From contig NC_008278.1 of NCBI RefSeq assembly GCF_000058485.1, positions 5,326,962 to 5,390,961 on the forward strand: DNA of 64,000 bases, read 5' to 3'. The position numbers and the translations under genes are program-made. This DNA is from Frankia alni ACN14a. Lineage in GTDB: Bacteria; Actinomycetota; Actinomycetes; Frankiales; Frankiaceae. Under the pieces are notes generated by a model, which was not told the DNA's origin, did not search any database, and was given only the letters and a program-made list of their open reading frames with translations. Position 1 is the stretch's first letter; each line of letters opens with the position of its first letter. Below, piece after piece: positions 25,727-34,505 of the stretch.

Positions 25727-26534
25727 GGCCACGGGCCACGATGACGGCCATCGAGGGCGCCCACCAGTAGCTGCAGTCCTCGGGTGGGCGCAGGCCGTCG
25801 ACGATCTCGACCGCGAACGTGCGGAAGTGGCGCAGCAGCGCGCGCTGGTGTCGCCGGGAGACCGAGTCGATCTCGTTGGAGTAGTAGGTGAACGCGCCGC
25901 CGCCGGTCAGGGCCGACGCGGCCGGTGCGAAGAAGTGCTCGGCGAAGGTCGCGTCGCGCATGACGTACTCGTCGACCTCGGCCTCGTCCATGGGATAGGT
26001 GTCGAACAGGACGCCGTCGAACCGGCCGAGCTCGGCGAGGGCGTCCTGCCAGCGCCCGGTGACGATCTCCACGCCACGCCGGCCGGCGGCCCGCGCCCAC
26101 TGCTCGGCGACCGCGGCGGTCTGCGGGTTCGCCTCCACGATGACGTGACGGGCGGGCCCGACCTCCTGCACGAACCCGGCGGACAGCCCGAGACCGAACC
26201 CGATCTCCAGCACCGTTCCCCCCGGCGTCGTGACCGCCTGGGCCAGCGCCCGCATCAGCGGTGCCTCCCAGGTCTGCATCACCTCCTGGCCGGAGACGAG
26301 CAGGGTGCCGTCGACCACCGCGGGCGCGGCCGCGTCGATGGCGGTGTCGATGCGCGGGCGGGCGGCGCCCGGCACCATGGCCTCGGCCGCCTCGTCCAGC
26401 GCGCCGAGGTCCGCGACGAACTCGTCCAGGGCCCGGTCCAGCAGGAACTGGCGAGGCTCGGCGGACATCGGAGCGAGCAGGGACTGCGCGGTGGGGTTCA
26501 GCGTCACCTCGAACTTCGCGGCACGGCGGAGCAC
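25713..26534 (-). CDS. SAM-dependent methyltransferase, guanidinoacetate methyltransferase-like
   Basis: 273 residues. Motif I LEIGFGLGLSAGFVQE, acidic loop VIVEANPQTAAVAEQWAR, and FDGVLFDTYPMDEAEVDEY, then a segment with AEHFFAPAASALTGGGAFTYY. The order and spacing resemble GAMT/RMT2-type small-molecule or arginine methyltransferases. GTG 26534 is preceded by GGGAGG. Divergent from the Hsp70-PstS fusion gene, with 175 bp between them. Confidence 0.8.
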   Translation of the reverse strand: MLRRAAKFEVTLNPTAQSLLAPMSAEPRQFLLDRALDEFVADLGALDEAAEAMVPGAARPRIDTAIDAAAPAVVDGTLLVSGQEVMQTWEAPLMRALAQAVTTPGGTVLEIGFGLGLSAGFVQEVGPARHVIVEANPQTAAVAEQWARAAGRRGVEIVTGRWQDALAELGRFDGVLFDTYPMDEAEVDEYVMRDATFAEHFFAPAASALTGGGAFTYYSNEIDSVSRRHQRALLRHFRTFAVEIVDGLRPPEDCSYWWAPSMAVIVARGPRRS

Positions 26535-26709
26535 GCGGCCTCCCGGGTCAGGGCGCGCCGGGCGCGGCCCGGCATCCAGTTCGTATCGTAGAGCGATCAG
26601 TCCCGTGCTACCGGCGATCCGCCGGGTGTGGACGGTTATGATCGTGCCACGCTTCGGCGCAGACGGGGGATTGGGCCGGGGTAAGCAGAACGGCACCTCG
26701 GGGGAACGC

Positions 26710-29322
26710 GTGCGATACCAGCTCGGCATCAGTCCCGGAGTCGACGTCTCGACGGCCGCCATCGCGGAGAACGGCTGGCCGTCCGCCCTCGCCCTCGAAG
26801 GCGAGCCGCAGATTCCGACCGTGCTCCATCTCGCCGCCGACGGCGCGGTGCGCGTGGGGCGCTCGGCCGTCCGGCTGCGGGCCGGCCAGCCGGAGCGGAC
26901 CGCCGACGGCTTCGTGCACTGGCTCGGCGACTCGACGCCGATCCTCGTCGGCGGCATCGGCTACACCGCCGCTGCACTGCTCGCCCGCTTCCTCGATGCG
27001 GTGATCCGCACGGCCACCGCCCAGCGGGGTGAACCGCCGGAGCTGGTCGTCGTGACCAGCCCGGCGTCCTGGCCGGCGCGCCGGCAGGAGGGGCTCGCGG
27101 ACGCGCTCGCCCGCCTGGAGACCACCGCGCCCGTCCTCGCCCGCAGCTCCACGGAGGCGACGGCCGCCCTGTTCTCCCAGACCACTCCCGTGGCCGACGG
27201 GCGCGGTGCGGCGACCTACCAGCTCGGCTCGCACTGGTTCGAGGCGGCGGTCTTCACCGCGACGGCCGGCGGCCACGTGGCCGTCGGTTCGCCGGTCGGG
27301 CTTGCCGACGTGTCGACCTCGATGCTCGACGATCTGCTCTACGCCCACGTCGCCCGGCTGGTCGGCGACGCGGGCGAGCGACTGCGCGGCGGCCCGCGGG
27401 CCTCGGCCGACGGCGCCCGCCTCGGCGCGGCCTGCGCCGAGGCCCGGGAGGTCCTGACCGAGGAGACGTTCGTCGACGTCTCCGTGCCCACCGGCGACAC
27501 GACCACCGTCGTTCAGGTCAGTCGGGAGGAGTACGAGTCGCTCGTCCGGCCGTTGCTCGACGACTCGGTCCGCGCGCTGGCCCGGGCGGTGCGCGCCGCG
27601 ACGAACGACGCCGGCCCGCTCGGCCTGCTCGCCGTCTACGGACCGGGGGCGCGCATCCCGCTGGTCGGCCGGTTGCTCGGCGAGCAGTTCCCGGACGTGG
27701 GCCGACTGGAGATCCGCCACGACGGCGAGTTCGCCCTCGGCGCGGCGCTGCTTGCCGCTCGCGACGCCGTGGCCGAGCCGGCGAGCTCGGAGACGGTCCT
27801 GCTCGGCCCGGCCGCCTTCGCGACGACCCCGCCGCCGAGCGTGCCGCCCGTCGGGCACACCCCGCCGCCGACGCTGGAGTCGTCGGGGCAGGCTGACTCG
27901 CGGGCCGTCGGCGATGGCGCGTCCCGCGGGTCGGTGCCCGGGGGTGCGTCGGTGCCCGGGGGTGCGTCGCTGGGCGGGGGTGCGTCGCTGGGTGGGGGTG
28001 CCGTCGTCGGGGGTGCGGCCGGGACTGCGAACGGTCCCGGTTCACCGGATCCGGCCACGCCGGGCGGCTGGGCGGGATCCGGCGGCCCGACGGCGTCGGC
28101 CGGCCCGCGCGGGATCGCGGCACCGGCGTCGGGCGAGGGCGCCGCCGCCTCCCCGGCCGGCGTGCGTCGGCGCTGGTCGGCGGGCGGCCGGCCGAGGCGA
28201 CGACTCCTGGCGGGCGTGCTGGCGCTGGCCGTGTTCATCGCCGGAAGCGTCACGCTCGGCCTGGTGCTGACCGGCGGGGGCGACGACACCTCGGTGACCG
28301 CCGCCACGCTGCCCCGCTCGACGGTCGATCAACATCCCCACCTACCCGCCGACTCCATGCGCGCGGCCGAACGGGCAGCCGGAATCGTCGGCGGGAAGGG
28401 CTCCACCGGGGCAGGTGCCGGCGGGGCTCTTCCCGGCGGGACGGGCGCCGGCGGGACGGGCGCCGGCGGCGGAGCCGTCGACCCCAATGCGGTGATCACG
28501 ACGGGGTCGGCGGAGGTGGCCGCGATCACCGGGACTGCGTACACCCTGTTCCGCGAGTCGACGAAGGGCGTCACCGTCCGCGTCGGCAGCACCGACACGG
28601 ACGACGGGTTCCAGCAGGTCTGCGCCGGCCGGGCGGACATCGTCGGAGCCTCCTACGCGCTGCCCGACAAGGCCTGCGGGGCCCGGGTCGCCGGCTTCGA
28701 GATCGCCCACCACCTGCTGCCCATCGTGGTGAGCAGGCAGAACACCTGGGTGCAGTGCCTGACCACGGCGCAGGTCGGCCGCATCTGGGCGCGGGACTCG
28801 ACGGTCACCAGCTGGAACCAGGTCGATCCCAGCTTCCCGAACGTCCCGCTGTCACCCATCGGTCCCGCGGCATCGACCGTCCATGCCAAGGTGTTCCTCG
28901 CCAGCATGACCGGCAGTTCGACGAACACCCGCGCCTACGAGACCCGGGAACTCGACGAGATCCCGGCCCGGGTCGACGGCGACCGCGGCGCCATCGCCTT
29001 CATGGACTACTCGAACTTCCTGACGACGAACCGGGCCGTGCGCGCCATCAAGCTCGACTCCGGCGGCGGCTGCGTCGAGCCGAACGCGCTCACCGCCGGC
29101 ACCGGCATGTACATGCCGCTGTGCAAGCCGCTGTACCTCTACGCGAACAGGGCGTCGCTGCGCAAGCCGGCGGTGGCCGCCTTCCTGCGGTACTACCTGG
29201 AGAACCAGAAGGAGATCACGTCCCAGGCGCACTACATCGCCCGCGACGACGCCACGGTGCGTGACAACATCGCCATCGTGCAGAACCTGACAGCCGGCGT
29301 TCCGCCCGTGAAACCGGCCTAA
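26710..29322 (+). CDS. Hsp70-like domain / membrane helix / PstS-like domain fusion A (degenerate ATPase)
   Basis: 870 residues. Residues about 1-370 follow the Hsp70/actin fold (YQLGISPGVDVSTAAIAENG, ELVVVTSPASWPARRQEGL, LLAVYGPGARIPLVGRLL), but the phosphate loops are worn: GISPGVDVS for GIDLGTTxS and YQLGSHWFE for DLGGGTFD. A Gly/Pro/Ser linker with GASVPG repeats (18-bp units) precedes a single membrane helix near 500-522. The outer half (about 592-870) is PstS-like: ITTGSAEVAAITGTAY, STDTDDGFQQVCAGRADI, NTWVQCLTTAQVGRIW, LCKPLYLYANRASLRKPA. GTG 26710 follows GGGGGAA. Paralogue of the gene at 34493-37105, which has the same length. Confidence 0.88.
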   Translation: MRYQLGISPGVDVSTAAIAENGWPSALALEGEPQIPTVLHLAADGAVRVGRSAVRLRAGQPERTADGFVHWLGDSTPILVGGIGYTAAALLARFLDAVIRTATAQRGEPPELVVVTSPASWPARRQEGLADALARLETTAPVLARSSTEATAALFSQTTPVADGRGAATYQLGSHWFEAAVFTATAGGHVAVGSPVGLADVSTSMLDDLLYAHVARLVGDAGERLRGGPRASADGARLGAACAEAREVLTEETFVDVSVPTGDTTTVVQVSREEYESLVRPLLDDSVRALARAVRAATNDAGPLGLLAVYGPGARIPLVGRLLGEQFPDVGRLEIRHDGEFALGAALLAARDAVAEPASSETVLLGPAAFATTPPPSVPPVGHTPPPTLESSGQADSRAVGDGASRGSVPGGASVPGGASLGGGASLGGGAVVGGAAGTANGPGSPDPATPGGWAGSGGPTASAGPRGIAAPASGEGAAASPAGVRRRWSAGGRPRRRLLAGVLALAVFIAGSVTLGLVLTGGGDDTSVTAATLPRSTVDQHPHLPADSMRAAERAAGIVGGKGSTGAGAGGALPGGTGAGGTGAGGGAVDPNAVITTGSAEVAAITGTAYTLFRESTKGVTVRVGSTDTDDGFQQVCAGRADIVGASYALPDKACGARVAGFEIAHHLLPIVVSRQNTWVQCLTTAQVGRIWARDSTVTSWNQVDPSFPNVPLSPIGPAASTVHAKVFLASMTGSSTNTRAYETRELDEIPARVDGDRGAIAFMDYSNFLTTNRAVRAIKLDSGGGCVEPNALTAGTGMYMPLCKPLYLYANRASLRKPAVAAFLRYYLENQKEITSQAHYIARDDATVRDNIAIVQNLTAGVPPVKPA

Positions 29323-29340
29323 CCGTCCCGATCGCGGCCC

Positions 29341-29357
29341 GGCGTCGTGAAGACGCC
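29341..29357 (+). terminator. Weak hairpin after fusion gene A
   Basis: GGCGTC, five-base loop, GACGCC, 19 nt after the stop codon; short stem and no T-run. Confidence 0.35.
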
Positions 29358-29497
29358 AATGTTGGTCTGATCCGGAGACGCTGCACTTACATCATCACCT
29401 GGTATGAACATGGGGTCAGACGGACGCCGAGGCCGGCGTGCCGTGATTGCGGGGCGGGGCATGCGGGGCCGAGGCGGCCCCGCGGGAGTGGGGCACG

Positions 29498-32248
29498 GTG
29501 ACGGGGACGACACCACCGCCGTTGTCCGGGAACACGGCGCGCCCGCTGCAGCCCGAGGATCCCCGCCGCCTCGGCACCTACCAGGTGGTCGGTCGGCTCG
29601 GCCAGGGTGGGATGGGCACGGTGTTCCTCGGCCGGGCCCCCGACGGAACCGCGGTGGCCATCAAGGTGATCCGGCCGGAACTCGCGCAGCGCCCCGAGTT
29701 CCGTGCCCGGTTCGCCCGGGAGGCCGAAAGCGCGCGCCGGGTGCGCCGGTTCACCACCGCGGCCGTGCTCGACGCCGACCCCCACGGCCCGCAGCCGTAC
29801 CTCGTGACCGAGTTCGTCGAGGGCCCGACGCTGTCCCGGCACGTGTCGGTCCGGGGCCCGATGCGGCCCGCCGACCTCGAGCAGCTCGCCGTCAGCGTCA
29901 CCACCGCGCTCAGCGCGATCCACGCCGCCGGAATCGTGCACAGGGACCTCACCCCCGGCAACGTGCTGCTGTCCCCGGTCGGCCCGAAGGTGATCGACTT
30001 CGGGCTGGCCCGCGAGTTCAACGCGGACACCGAGCTCAGCCGGAACGTGCGCCAGGCCATCGGTACGCCCGGATACATGTCGCCCGAGCAGATCCTCGAC
30101 GCGCCGATCACCTCGGCCGTCGACATCTTCTCCTGGGGCGCGGTCATGGTCTTCGCCGCGACCGGGCAGCCGCCGTTCGGCACCGGCCGGATGGAGGCGA
30201 TCCTCTACCGGATCATCAACGAGCCGCCCCGGCTCGACGGCGTCAGCGGGGAACTGCGCGGCCTCATCGAGGTCGCGATGGCGAAGGAGGCCGGCGCCCG
30301 ACCGAGCGCCGAGGAGCTGCGCACGGCGCTGATCGGCGGCGGGGCGCTGCCCGCCCGGCCGACGCCGGTGACGACGCCGGACGAGCCGGCCGACGCCGCT
30401 GCCGCTCAGCCCCGACGGTGGGGCCGGCGTGGCCGGGACACCGCGACCTCCACGCCGCCGGTGCAGCCACCCGGCACCGCCGGTGCCGGCAGCGTGACCG
30501 GCTCCGAGGGCGCGGCGGGACGCAGCGCGCCGGGACGGTTCACCGGCTCTGCCGGCGCATCCGGATCTGGCAGGTCGGTCGCGCCCCACGCGGCACCGGG
30601 CGGGGCAGCCACGGATGCCCCGGCCGGCTCGTTCGGCGGACGACCCGCGACGGCGGTGCCGCCGCCCACTGCCGGCGGCGGTCCGCCGGCCGGGGCGATG
30701 CCGGCGACCCAGATGTCGCCGGCGCCGCTGGCCTCCCCGCCTCCGGTCCCGTCCCGCACCCCACCGCCCGGCAACCCACCGCCCGGTGGCCTACCCCCAG
30801 GCGCAGTGTCGCCCGGCGCAGTGTCGGGTTCGGTGCCGTCGGCGGCGCCGTCCGCCTCCTCGCCCGGGTCGGTTCCGCCTCGGGCGCAGGGGCCGGGCGA
30901 CGCCTACGCGCCACCGGGGGGTGCGGCGGGTGACGCGCAGCCCGGTCCGCGCCGGCGCCGTCCCCGCACGCTCGTGCTCGCCGCCGCCTTCGTGGTCCTG
31001 CTCGCTGCGGCGGTCGCGATTCCGGTCCTCGTCCTGGGAGGCGGCGACGGGCCCGGCGCGCCGAACCCGGCCGAGCGGGCGGCCGCGTCGGCACGGCTGG
31101 CCACCGACGCCGCCGCGCGTCGCGCCCAGGATCCGCAACTCGCCGCCCGGCTCAGCCTCGCGGCGTACGCGGTCGCTCCGACTGCCGCCGCCCGTGACTC
31201 GCTGATCGCCTCGTTCGGCCAGTCGACCGCGGTGCGGGTACCCGCCGGCGCGGCGGCGTACTCCGATCTCGCCCTCAGCGCGGACGGCACGGCGCTCGCC
31301 GGTACCGACGACGCCGGCCGCCTGCACCTGTGGCGCCTCGACGGCGAGGGTCGGCCGACCGTCGCCGCGCAGGGCTCGGCCGACGACCACGCCAGCGGGG
31401 TGGTCTTCGACGGCGGCGGCCGGACACTGGCCACCGGAGGGGCCACCGACGCCGGCCGGCTGTGGGACGTCAGCGACCCGGCGAGGCCGCGCCCGCTCGG
31501 CGCGCTCGGTACCCAGTCAACGCCGGTGCACCGCCTGGCCCTGTCCACCAGGGCTCATCTGCTCGCCACGGCCGGCGTCGACTGGTCGGTCGGGCTGTGG
31601 GACGTCACCGACCCCTCCCGGCCCACCTCTCTGCAACTGCTGATCGGGCGGTCCGGGCCGGTCACCGGGGTGGCGCTGCGACCCGACGGGGCCGTGCTCG
31701 CCATCGCCGGAGTGGGTGGCACAGTCCAGCTGTGGAACGTGCGCGACCCGCGCAGTCCCACGCAGATGGGCTCGGTGCCGGGCCACACCGGGGCCGTCAA
31801 CACGGTGGCGTTCAGCCCGGACGGCACGCTGCTGGCGACCGGGGGCGACGACCGGAACCTGCAGGTGTCGGACGTCACCGATCCGAACCGTCCGCGCGTC
31901 GTGCATCGCCTGCCCGGGCACGCCGCGCCCGTGACCACCGTCGCCTTCGCCACCGACGACCAGCTCCTGAGCGCGGACAGCGCCGGCAGCGTCGCCTACT
32001 CGAACCTCGCCGCCACCGGGCCCGCCCTGATCCCGGTGGGCACGCTGGACTCGCCGGTGCGGGCGATGAGCACGAGCACCACCGGGACCGTCGCGCTCAC
32101 CACCGACAGGGGCACGATCCTGCTCGGGACGGTGGACCCGCAGCGGCTGCGGCAACGCGCCTGCGCGAAGCCGGGGGCAGCGCCGAGTCGGACCGAGTGG
32201 AGCCGGCTCGTCCCCGGCATCCCCTGGTCCGACGCCTGCGCGAGCTGA
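29498..32248 (+). CDS. Transmembrane Ser/Thr protein kinase with WD40 repeats
   Basis: 916 residues. PknB-like kinase about residues 24-285: GRLGQGGMGTVFLG, VAIKVI with the ATP lysine, HRDLTPGNVLL and VIDFGLAREF, SPEQILDA. A long Pro/Gly/Ala linker runs to a membrane helix near 489-514 (LVLAAAFVVLLAAAVAIPVLV), then a short helix and a WD40-like propeller (about 570-880: GHTGAVNTVAFSPDGTLLATG, RLWDVSDPARPRPLG). The propeller would be outside the cell. GTG 29498 has GGGAG 9 nt upstream. It sits between the two Hsp70-PstS fusions and may phosphorylate or be gated with them. Confidence 0.93.
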   Translation: MTGTTPPPLSGNTARPLQPEDPRRLGTYQVVGRLGQGGMGTVFLGRAPDGTAVAIKVIRPELAQRPEFRARFAREAESARRVRRFTTAAVLDADPHGPQPYLVTEFVEGPTLSRHVSVRGPMRPADLEQLAVSVTTALSAIHAAGIVHRDLTPGNVLLSPVGPKVIDFGLAREFNADTELSRNVRQAIGTPGYMSPEQILDAPITSAVDIFSWGAVMVFAATGQPPFGTGRMEAILYRIINEPPRLDGVSGELRGLIEVAMAKEAGARPSAEELRTALIGGGALPARPTPVTTPDEPADAAAAQPRRWGRRGRDTATSTPPVQPPGTAGAGSVTGSEGAAGRSAPGRFTGSAGASGSGRSVAPHAAPGGAATDAPAGSFGGRPATAVPPPTAGGGPPAGAMPATQMSPAPLASPPPVPSRTPPPGNPPPGGLPPGAVSPGAVSGSVPSAAPSASSPGSVPPRAQGPGDAYAPPGGAAGDAQPGPRRRRPRTLVLAAAFVVLLAAAVAIPVLVLGGGDGPGAPNPAERAAASARLATDAAARRAQDPQLAARLSLAAYAVAPTAAARDSLIASFGQSTAVRVPAGAAAYSDLALSADGTALAGTDDAGRLHLWRLDGEGRPTVAAQGSADDHASGVVFDGGGRTLATGGATDAGRLWDVSDPARPRPLGALGTQSTPVHRLALSTRAHLLATAGVDWSVGLWDVTDPSRPTSLQLLIGRSGPVTGVALRPDGAVLAIAGVGGTVQLWNVRDPRSPTQMGSVPGHTGAVNTVAFSPDGTLLATGGDDRNLQVSDVTDPNRPRVVHRLPGHAAPVTTVAFATDDQLLSADSAGSVAYSNLAATGPALIPVGTLDSPVRAMSTSTTGTVALTTDRGTILLGTVDPQRLRQRACAKPGAAPSRTEWSRLVPGIPWSDACAS

Positions 32249-32266
32249 TCACCTGCCGACCGCGGA

Positions 32267-33295
32267 TCAGGAGGCAGACCGGCGTCGGCGCCACCGCCGC
32301 GCGAGCATGACCAACGTCCCGACGCCGACCAGCGACCCGCCGGTGACGATCGCGGAGGTGACCGCGACCTGGCGGGTGGAGGCGCCACTCACGCGGACCC
32401 GTTCGGAGGCGCCGCGACGGTCGGGAAAGCGGATCACCGCCGTGGCGGTCCGCTCGACCAGCCCGCTGTGCAGCTTCACCGTGGCGGTCCACGGCCCGGC
32501 CGGTATCTGCCCGTCGAGGGCGAACGAGACCGGGCTGACCTCCCCGGGGGCGATCGTCGTCCCGAGGTTCGCCGGGAACGGTCCGGCCCGCAGGCCGCCG
32601 GGACCCTTGGTCAACATGAGATCGCCGGACATGTCCAGGGCCCGACCACCGGTGTTGTGGATCTCGGTACCGACCGCCAGTCGCCCGTCGAGCAGGCGGC
32701 TCGCGGTGAGTGCGGCGATGGTGAAGCCGGCGGCGGGCGGCCCGCCGGGGCCGATGTCCAGGTACATCCGGATCCCGACCCGGTTGACCATCTGGAAGCC
32801 ACTGCCCTCCGGCGCCCCGCTGCCCGCCTGCGCCCAGAGCACGCCGTAGTGCTCGCCCGGCGAGGCGTCGCGGGGGACGGCGACGGTGACCTCAGCCTTC
32901 TGCCGAGAGTGCGCGCCGACCTCGATCGCACTGCGGTCCAGGCTGACCCAGGTGGTCAGCTCGTTGGGCTTGCGCCCCTCGGCGAAGTGGAACGAGCTCC
33001 CGCCGAGGCTCGCGGCGCCCGGGTAGAGCTCGATCCGCATCGGCCCGTCAGTGTTGTTCACGACCTCCACCTGGCGGCGCATCGTGGCACCCGGGTTGAG
33101 GTGGTCGACGATGTACTGCCTGGCCCGGGGGTCCTTCCACAGCGACGCGGTGACCTCGCCCAGCCTGATCCCGAACGTCCCGTCGGAGTTGACGGTCCCA
33201 CTGCGGGGCGCGGCTGACACGGCAGGAGCGGTGATGGTCGGAACGAGCATCCCGACCATCACCGCCATGGCACCGAGAAGGGTGCCTCTGTTCAT
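32267..33295 (-). CDS. Secreted DUF916/WxL-interacting-like protein with C-terminal membrane anchor
   Basis: 342 residues: signal peptide about 1-29 ending VSAAP, an Ig-like first domain with the DUF916 pattern (NPGATMRRQVEVVNNTDGPMRIELYPG, HSRQKAEVTVAVPRDASPGEHYG), a second domain (NTGGRALDMSGDLML, GLVERTATAVIRF), one membrane helix (about 313-332) and a basic tail RRWRRRRSAS. In Firmicutes DUF916 proteins bind peptidoglycan and WxL partners. It lies 13 bp downstream of the secreted WxL-like gene on the same strand, so the two form an operon. Converges with the kinase. Confidence 0.72.
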   Translation of the reverse strand: MNRGTLLGAMAVMVGMLVPTITAPAVSAAPRSGTVNSDGTFGIRLGEVTASLWKDPRARQYIVDHLNPGATMRRQVEVVNNTDGPMRIELYPGAASLGGSSFHFAEGRKPNELTTWVSLDRSAIEVGAHSRQKAEVTVAVPRDASPGEHYGVLWAQAGSGAPEGSGFQMVNRVGIRMYLDIGPGGPPAAGFTIAALTASRLLDGRLAVGTEIHNTGGRALDMSGDLMLTKGPGGLRAGPFPANLGTTIAPGEVSPVSFALDGQIPAGPWTATVKLHSGLVERTATAVIRFPDRRGASERVRVSGASTRQVAVTSAIVTGGSLVGVGTLVMLARRWRRRRSAS

Positions 33296-33308
33296 CCCGA
33301 AGCCCCGA

Positions 33309-33842
33309 TCACGGCACCGTGGAGTGGGTGATCGTGGCGGTGTAGTTGGTGCCGGCGACGGCGGTGGGCGGGATGTCCACCGTCAGCGTCGGGTTCCATG
33401 ACGCCGAGTTGATGCCGGGACCGCCGGTGCCCGTCACCGTCTCCACCGGAGTGCCGGCGGTGACGAAGTCGACGTCGGTCGCGGTCCCCGCGTTGTTCAC
33501 GCGGGTCACCGTTCCCGGCGCGTAGTGGATGTTCGTGACCGGGATCGCGGCGATGCCTCCCGCCGCGGTGAAGTCGGTGGCGGCGACACTAGCCACCCAG
33601 GAGGGCGCTTCGATGCCCTGGGTGTCGGTGACCGTGACGACCCCGAGGGATCCGGTGACAGGCGTCGTGCCGATCGTTCCGCTGAGGGTGGCGGTGGCCG
33701 GGGCCGTGATGTTCACGGCCCCTCCGGTGAGGGTCAGGGTCACCACAGTGTCGGCGGTCGCGGCACTGGCCGGTAGCGCGGTGCCGAGAAGCGCGGCCGC
33801 CGCGGCGGCTGCGCTCAGAAGAAACAGCGATGACTTACGCAA
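33309..33842 (-). CDS. Secreted beta-rich WxL-like surface protein
   Basis: 177 residues with signal peptide (MRKSSLFLLSAAAAAAALLG to ASAA), then a Thr/Val/Ala-rich beta domain. GIEAPSWVASVAATDFTAA resembles the first WxL motif region and is followed by the usual ITNIHYAPG-like and T-rich strands; the second WxL motif is not clear. TTG 33842 was chosen because GGGGAG lies 8 nt upstream and the signal peptide then has normal length. Co-transcribed with the DUF916-like gene. Confidence 0.65.
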   Translation of the reverse strand: MRKSSLFLLSAAAAAAALLGTALPASAATADTVVTLTLTGGAVNITAPATATLSGTIGTTPVTGSLGVVTVTDTQGIEAPSWVASVAATDFTAAGGIAAIPVTNIHYAPGTVTRVNNAGTATDVDFVTAGTPVETVTGTGGPGINSASWNPTLTVDIPPTAVAGTNYTATITHSTVP

Positions 33843-34478
33843 TGGAACTACTCCCCTGGTGTGAGGCCGGAGCGCCCCAGCAGCGGAACCGCGACGGATG
33901 ATCCGCGGGGGCACGTCGCGCAAGCTATCACTCTGAGTAGCTACTTAATGACGTACAGCAACGACAGCGTGTCTCGAGGGCCTACCCCGCGCACCGCTCG
34001 CCCGCCCCGACGGCCGGACTCGTCCCGGCAGGCCAGGGATCCAGCCCCACCCTCATCCCCCGTGGTATGAAGTCGGCCTCGCGCCGAGGGCCTGCTCAGG
34101 AGTCCCCGAGAGCGAGAAGTCGCCGAGATGCGGCGCAGCCTCCCGCCAGACCGCCCCAGGGCGTCGCCGACCTACTGGTCCGTCCTCGCCACCGCCGGTG
34201 ATCGAAGGCCCTGGTTTCGAGGCGGACCGGACCACTGCCCCACCAAGGCTGGATTGCCACACAGCCGCAGCGCTCGGTCGGCTCGATCCGACACCGCACC
34301 ACAGTCACGCAACGTGCTTGCCCTGCTCCTCGCCGCGCGATACCAAGACGGTGTTCGCGCCCTCCGTGGTCAGGAGCAATCGATGCGGCTCAGTCCTGGG
34401 GACTCTCACCATCACGAGCACCACGCTGACCGGAGGCTGACCGTCACCCACTCAGTCGCCTGACGCCGCCGGGCGCCG
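33843..34478. other. Intergenic stretch between WxL-like gene and fusion gene E
   Basis: About 640 bp without a supportable gene. A 10-bp palindrome AGTAGCTACT at 33936-33945, in a small AT-richer patch, lies upstream of the WxL-like gene and could be part of its promoter or operator. Nothing else is recognised. Confidence 0.45.
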
Positions 34479-34505
34479 TCAGGCGGGCACCCTCAGGCGG
34501 GCACC
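34479..34505. repeat. 14-bp duplication on a stop codon
   Basis: TCAGGCGGGCACCC at 34479 and 34493; on the minus strand GGTGCCCGCCTGA, the last codons and stop of the fusion gene, is copied once directly after itself. Confidence 0.85.

Noticed and set aside
30906-31548. Minus-strand frames opposite the kinase linker
   Set aside because: Antisense of the kinase gene; no independent coding evidence.
34128-34463. 111-codon plus-strand ORF
   Set aside because: No ribosome site, no family features, Arg/Ser/Pro composition typical of shadow frames.
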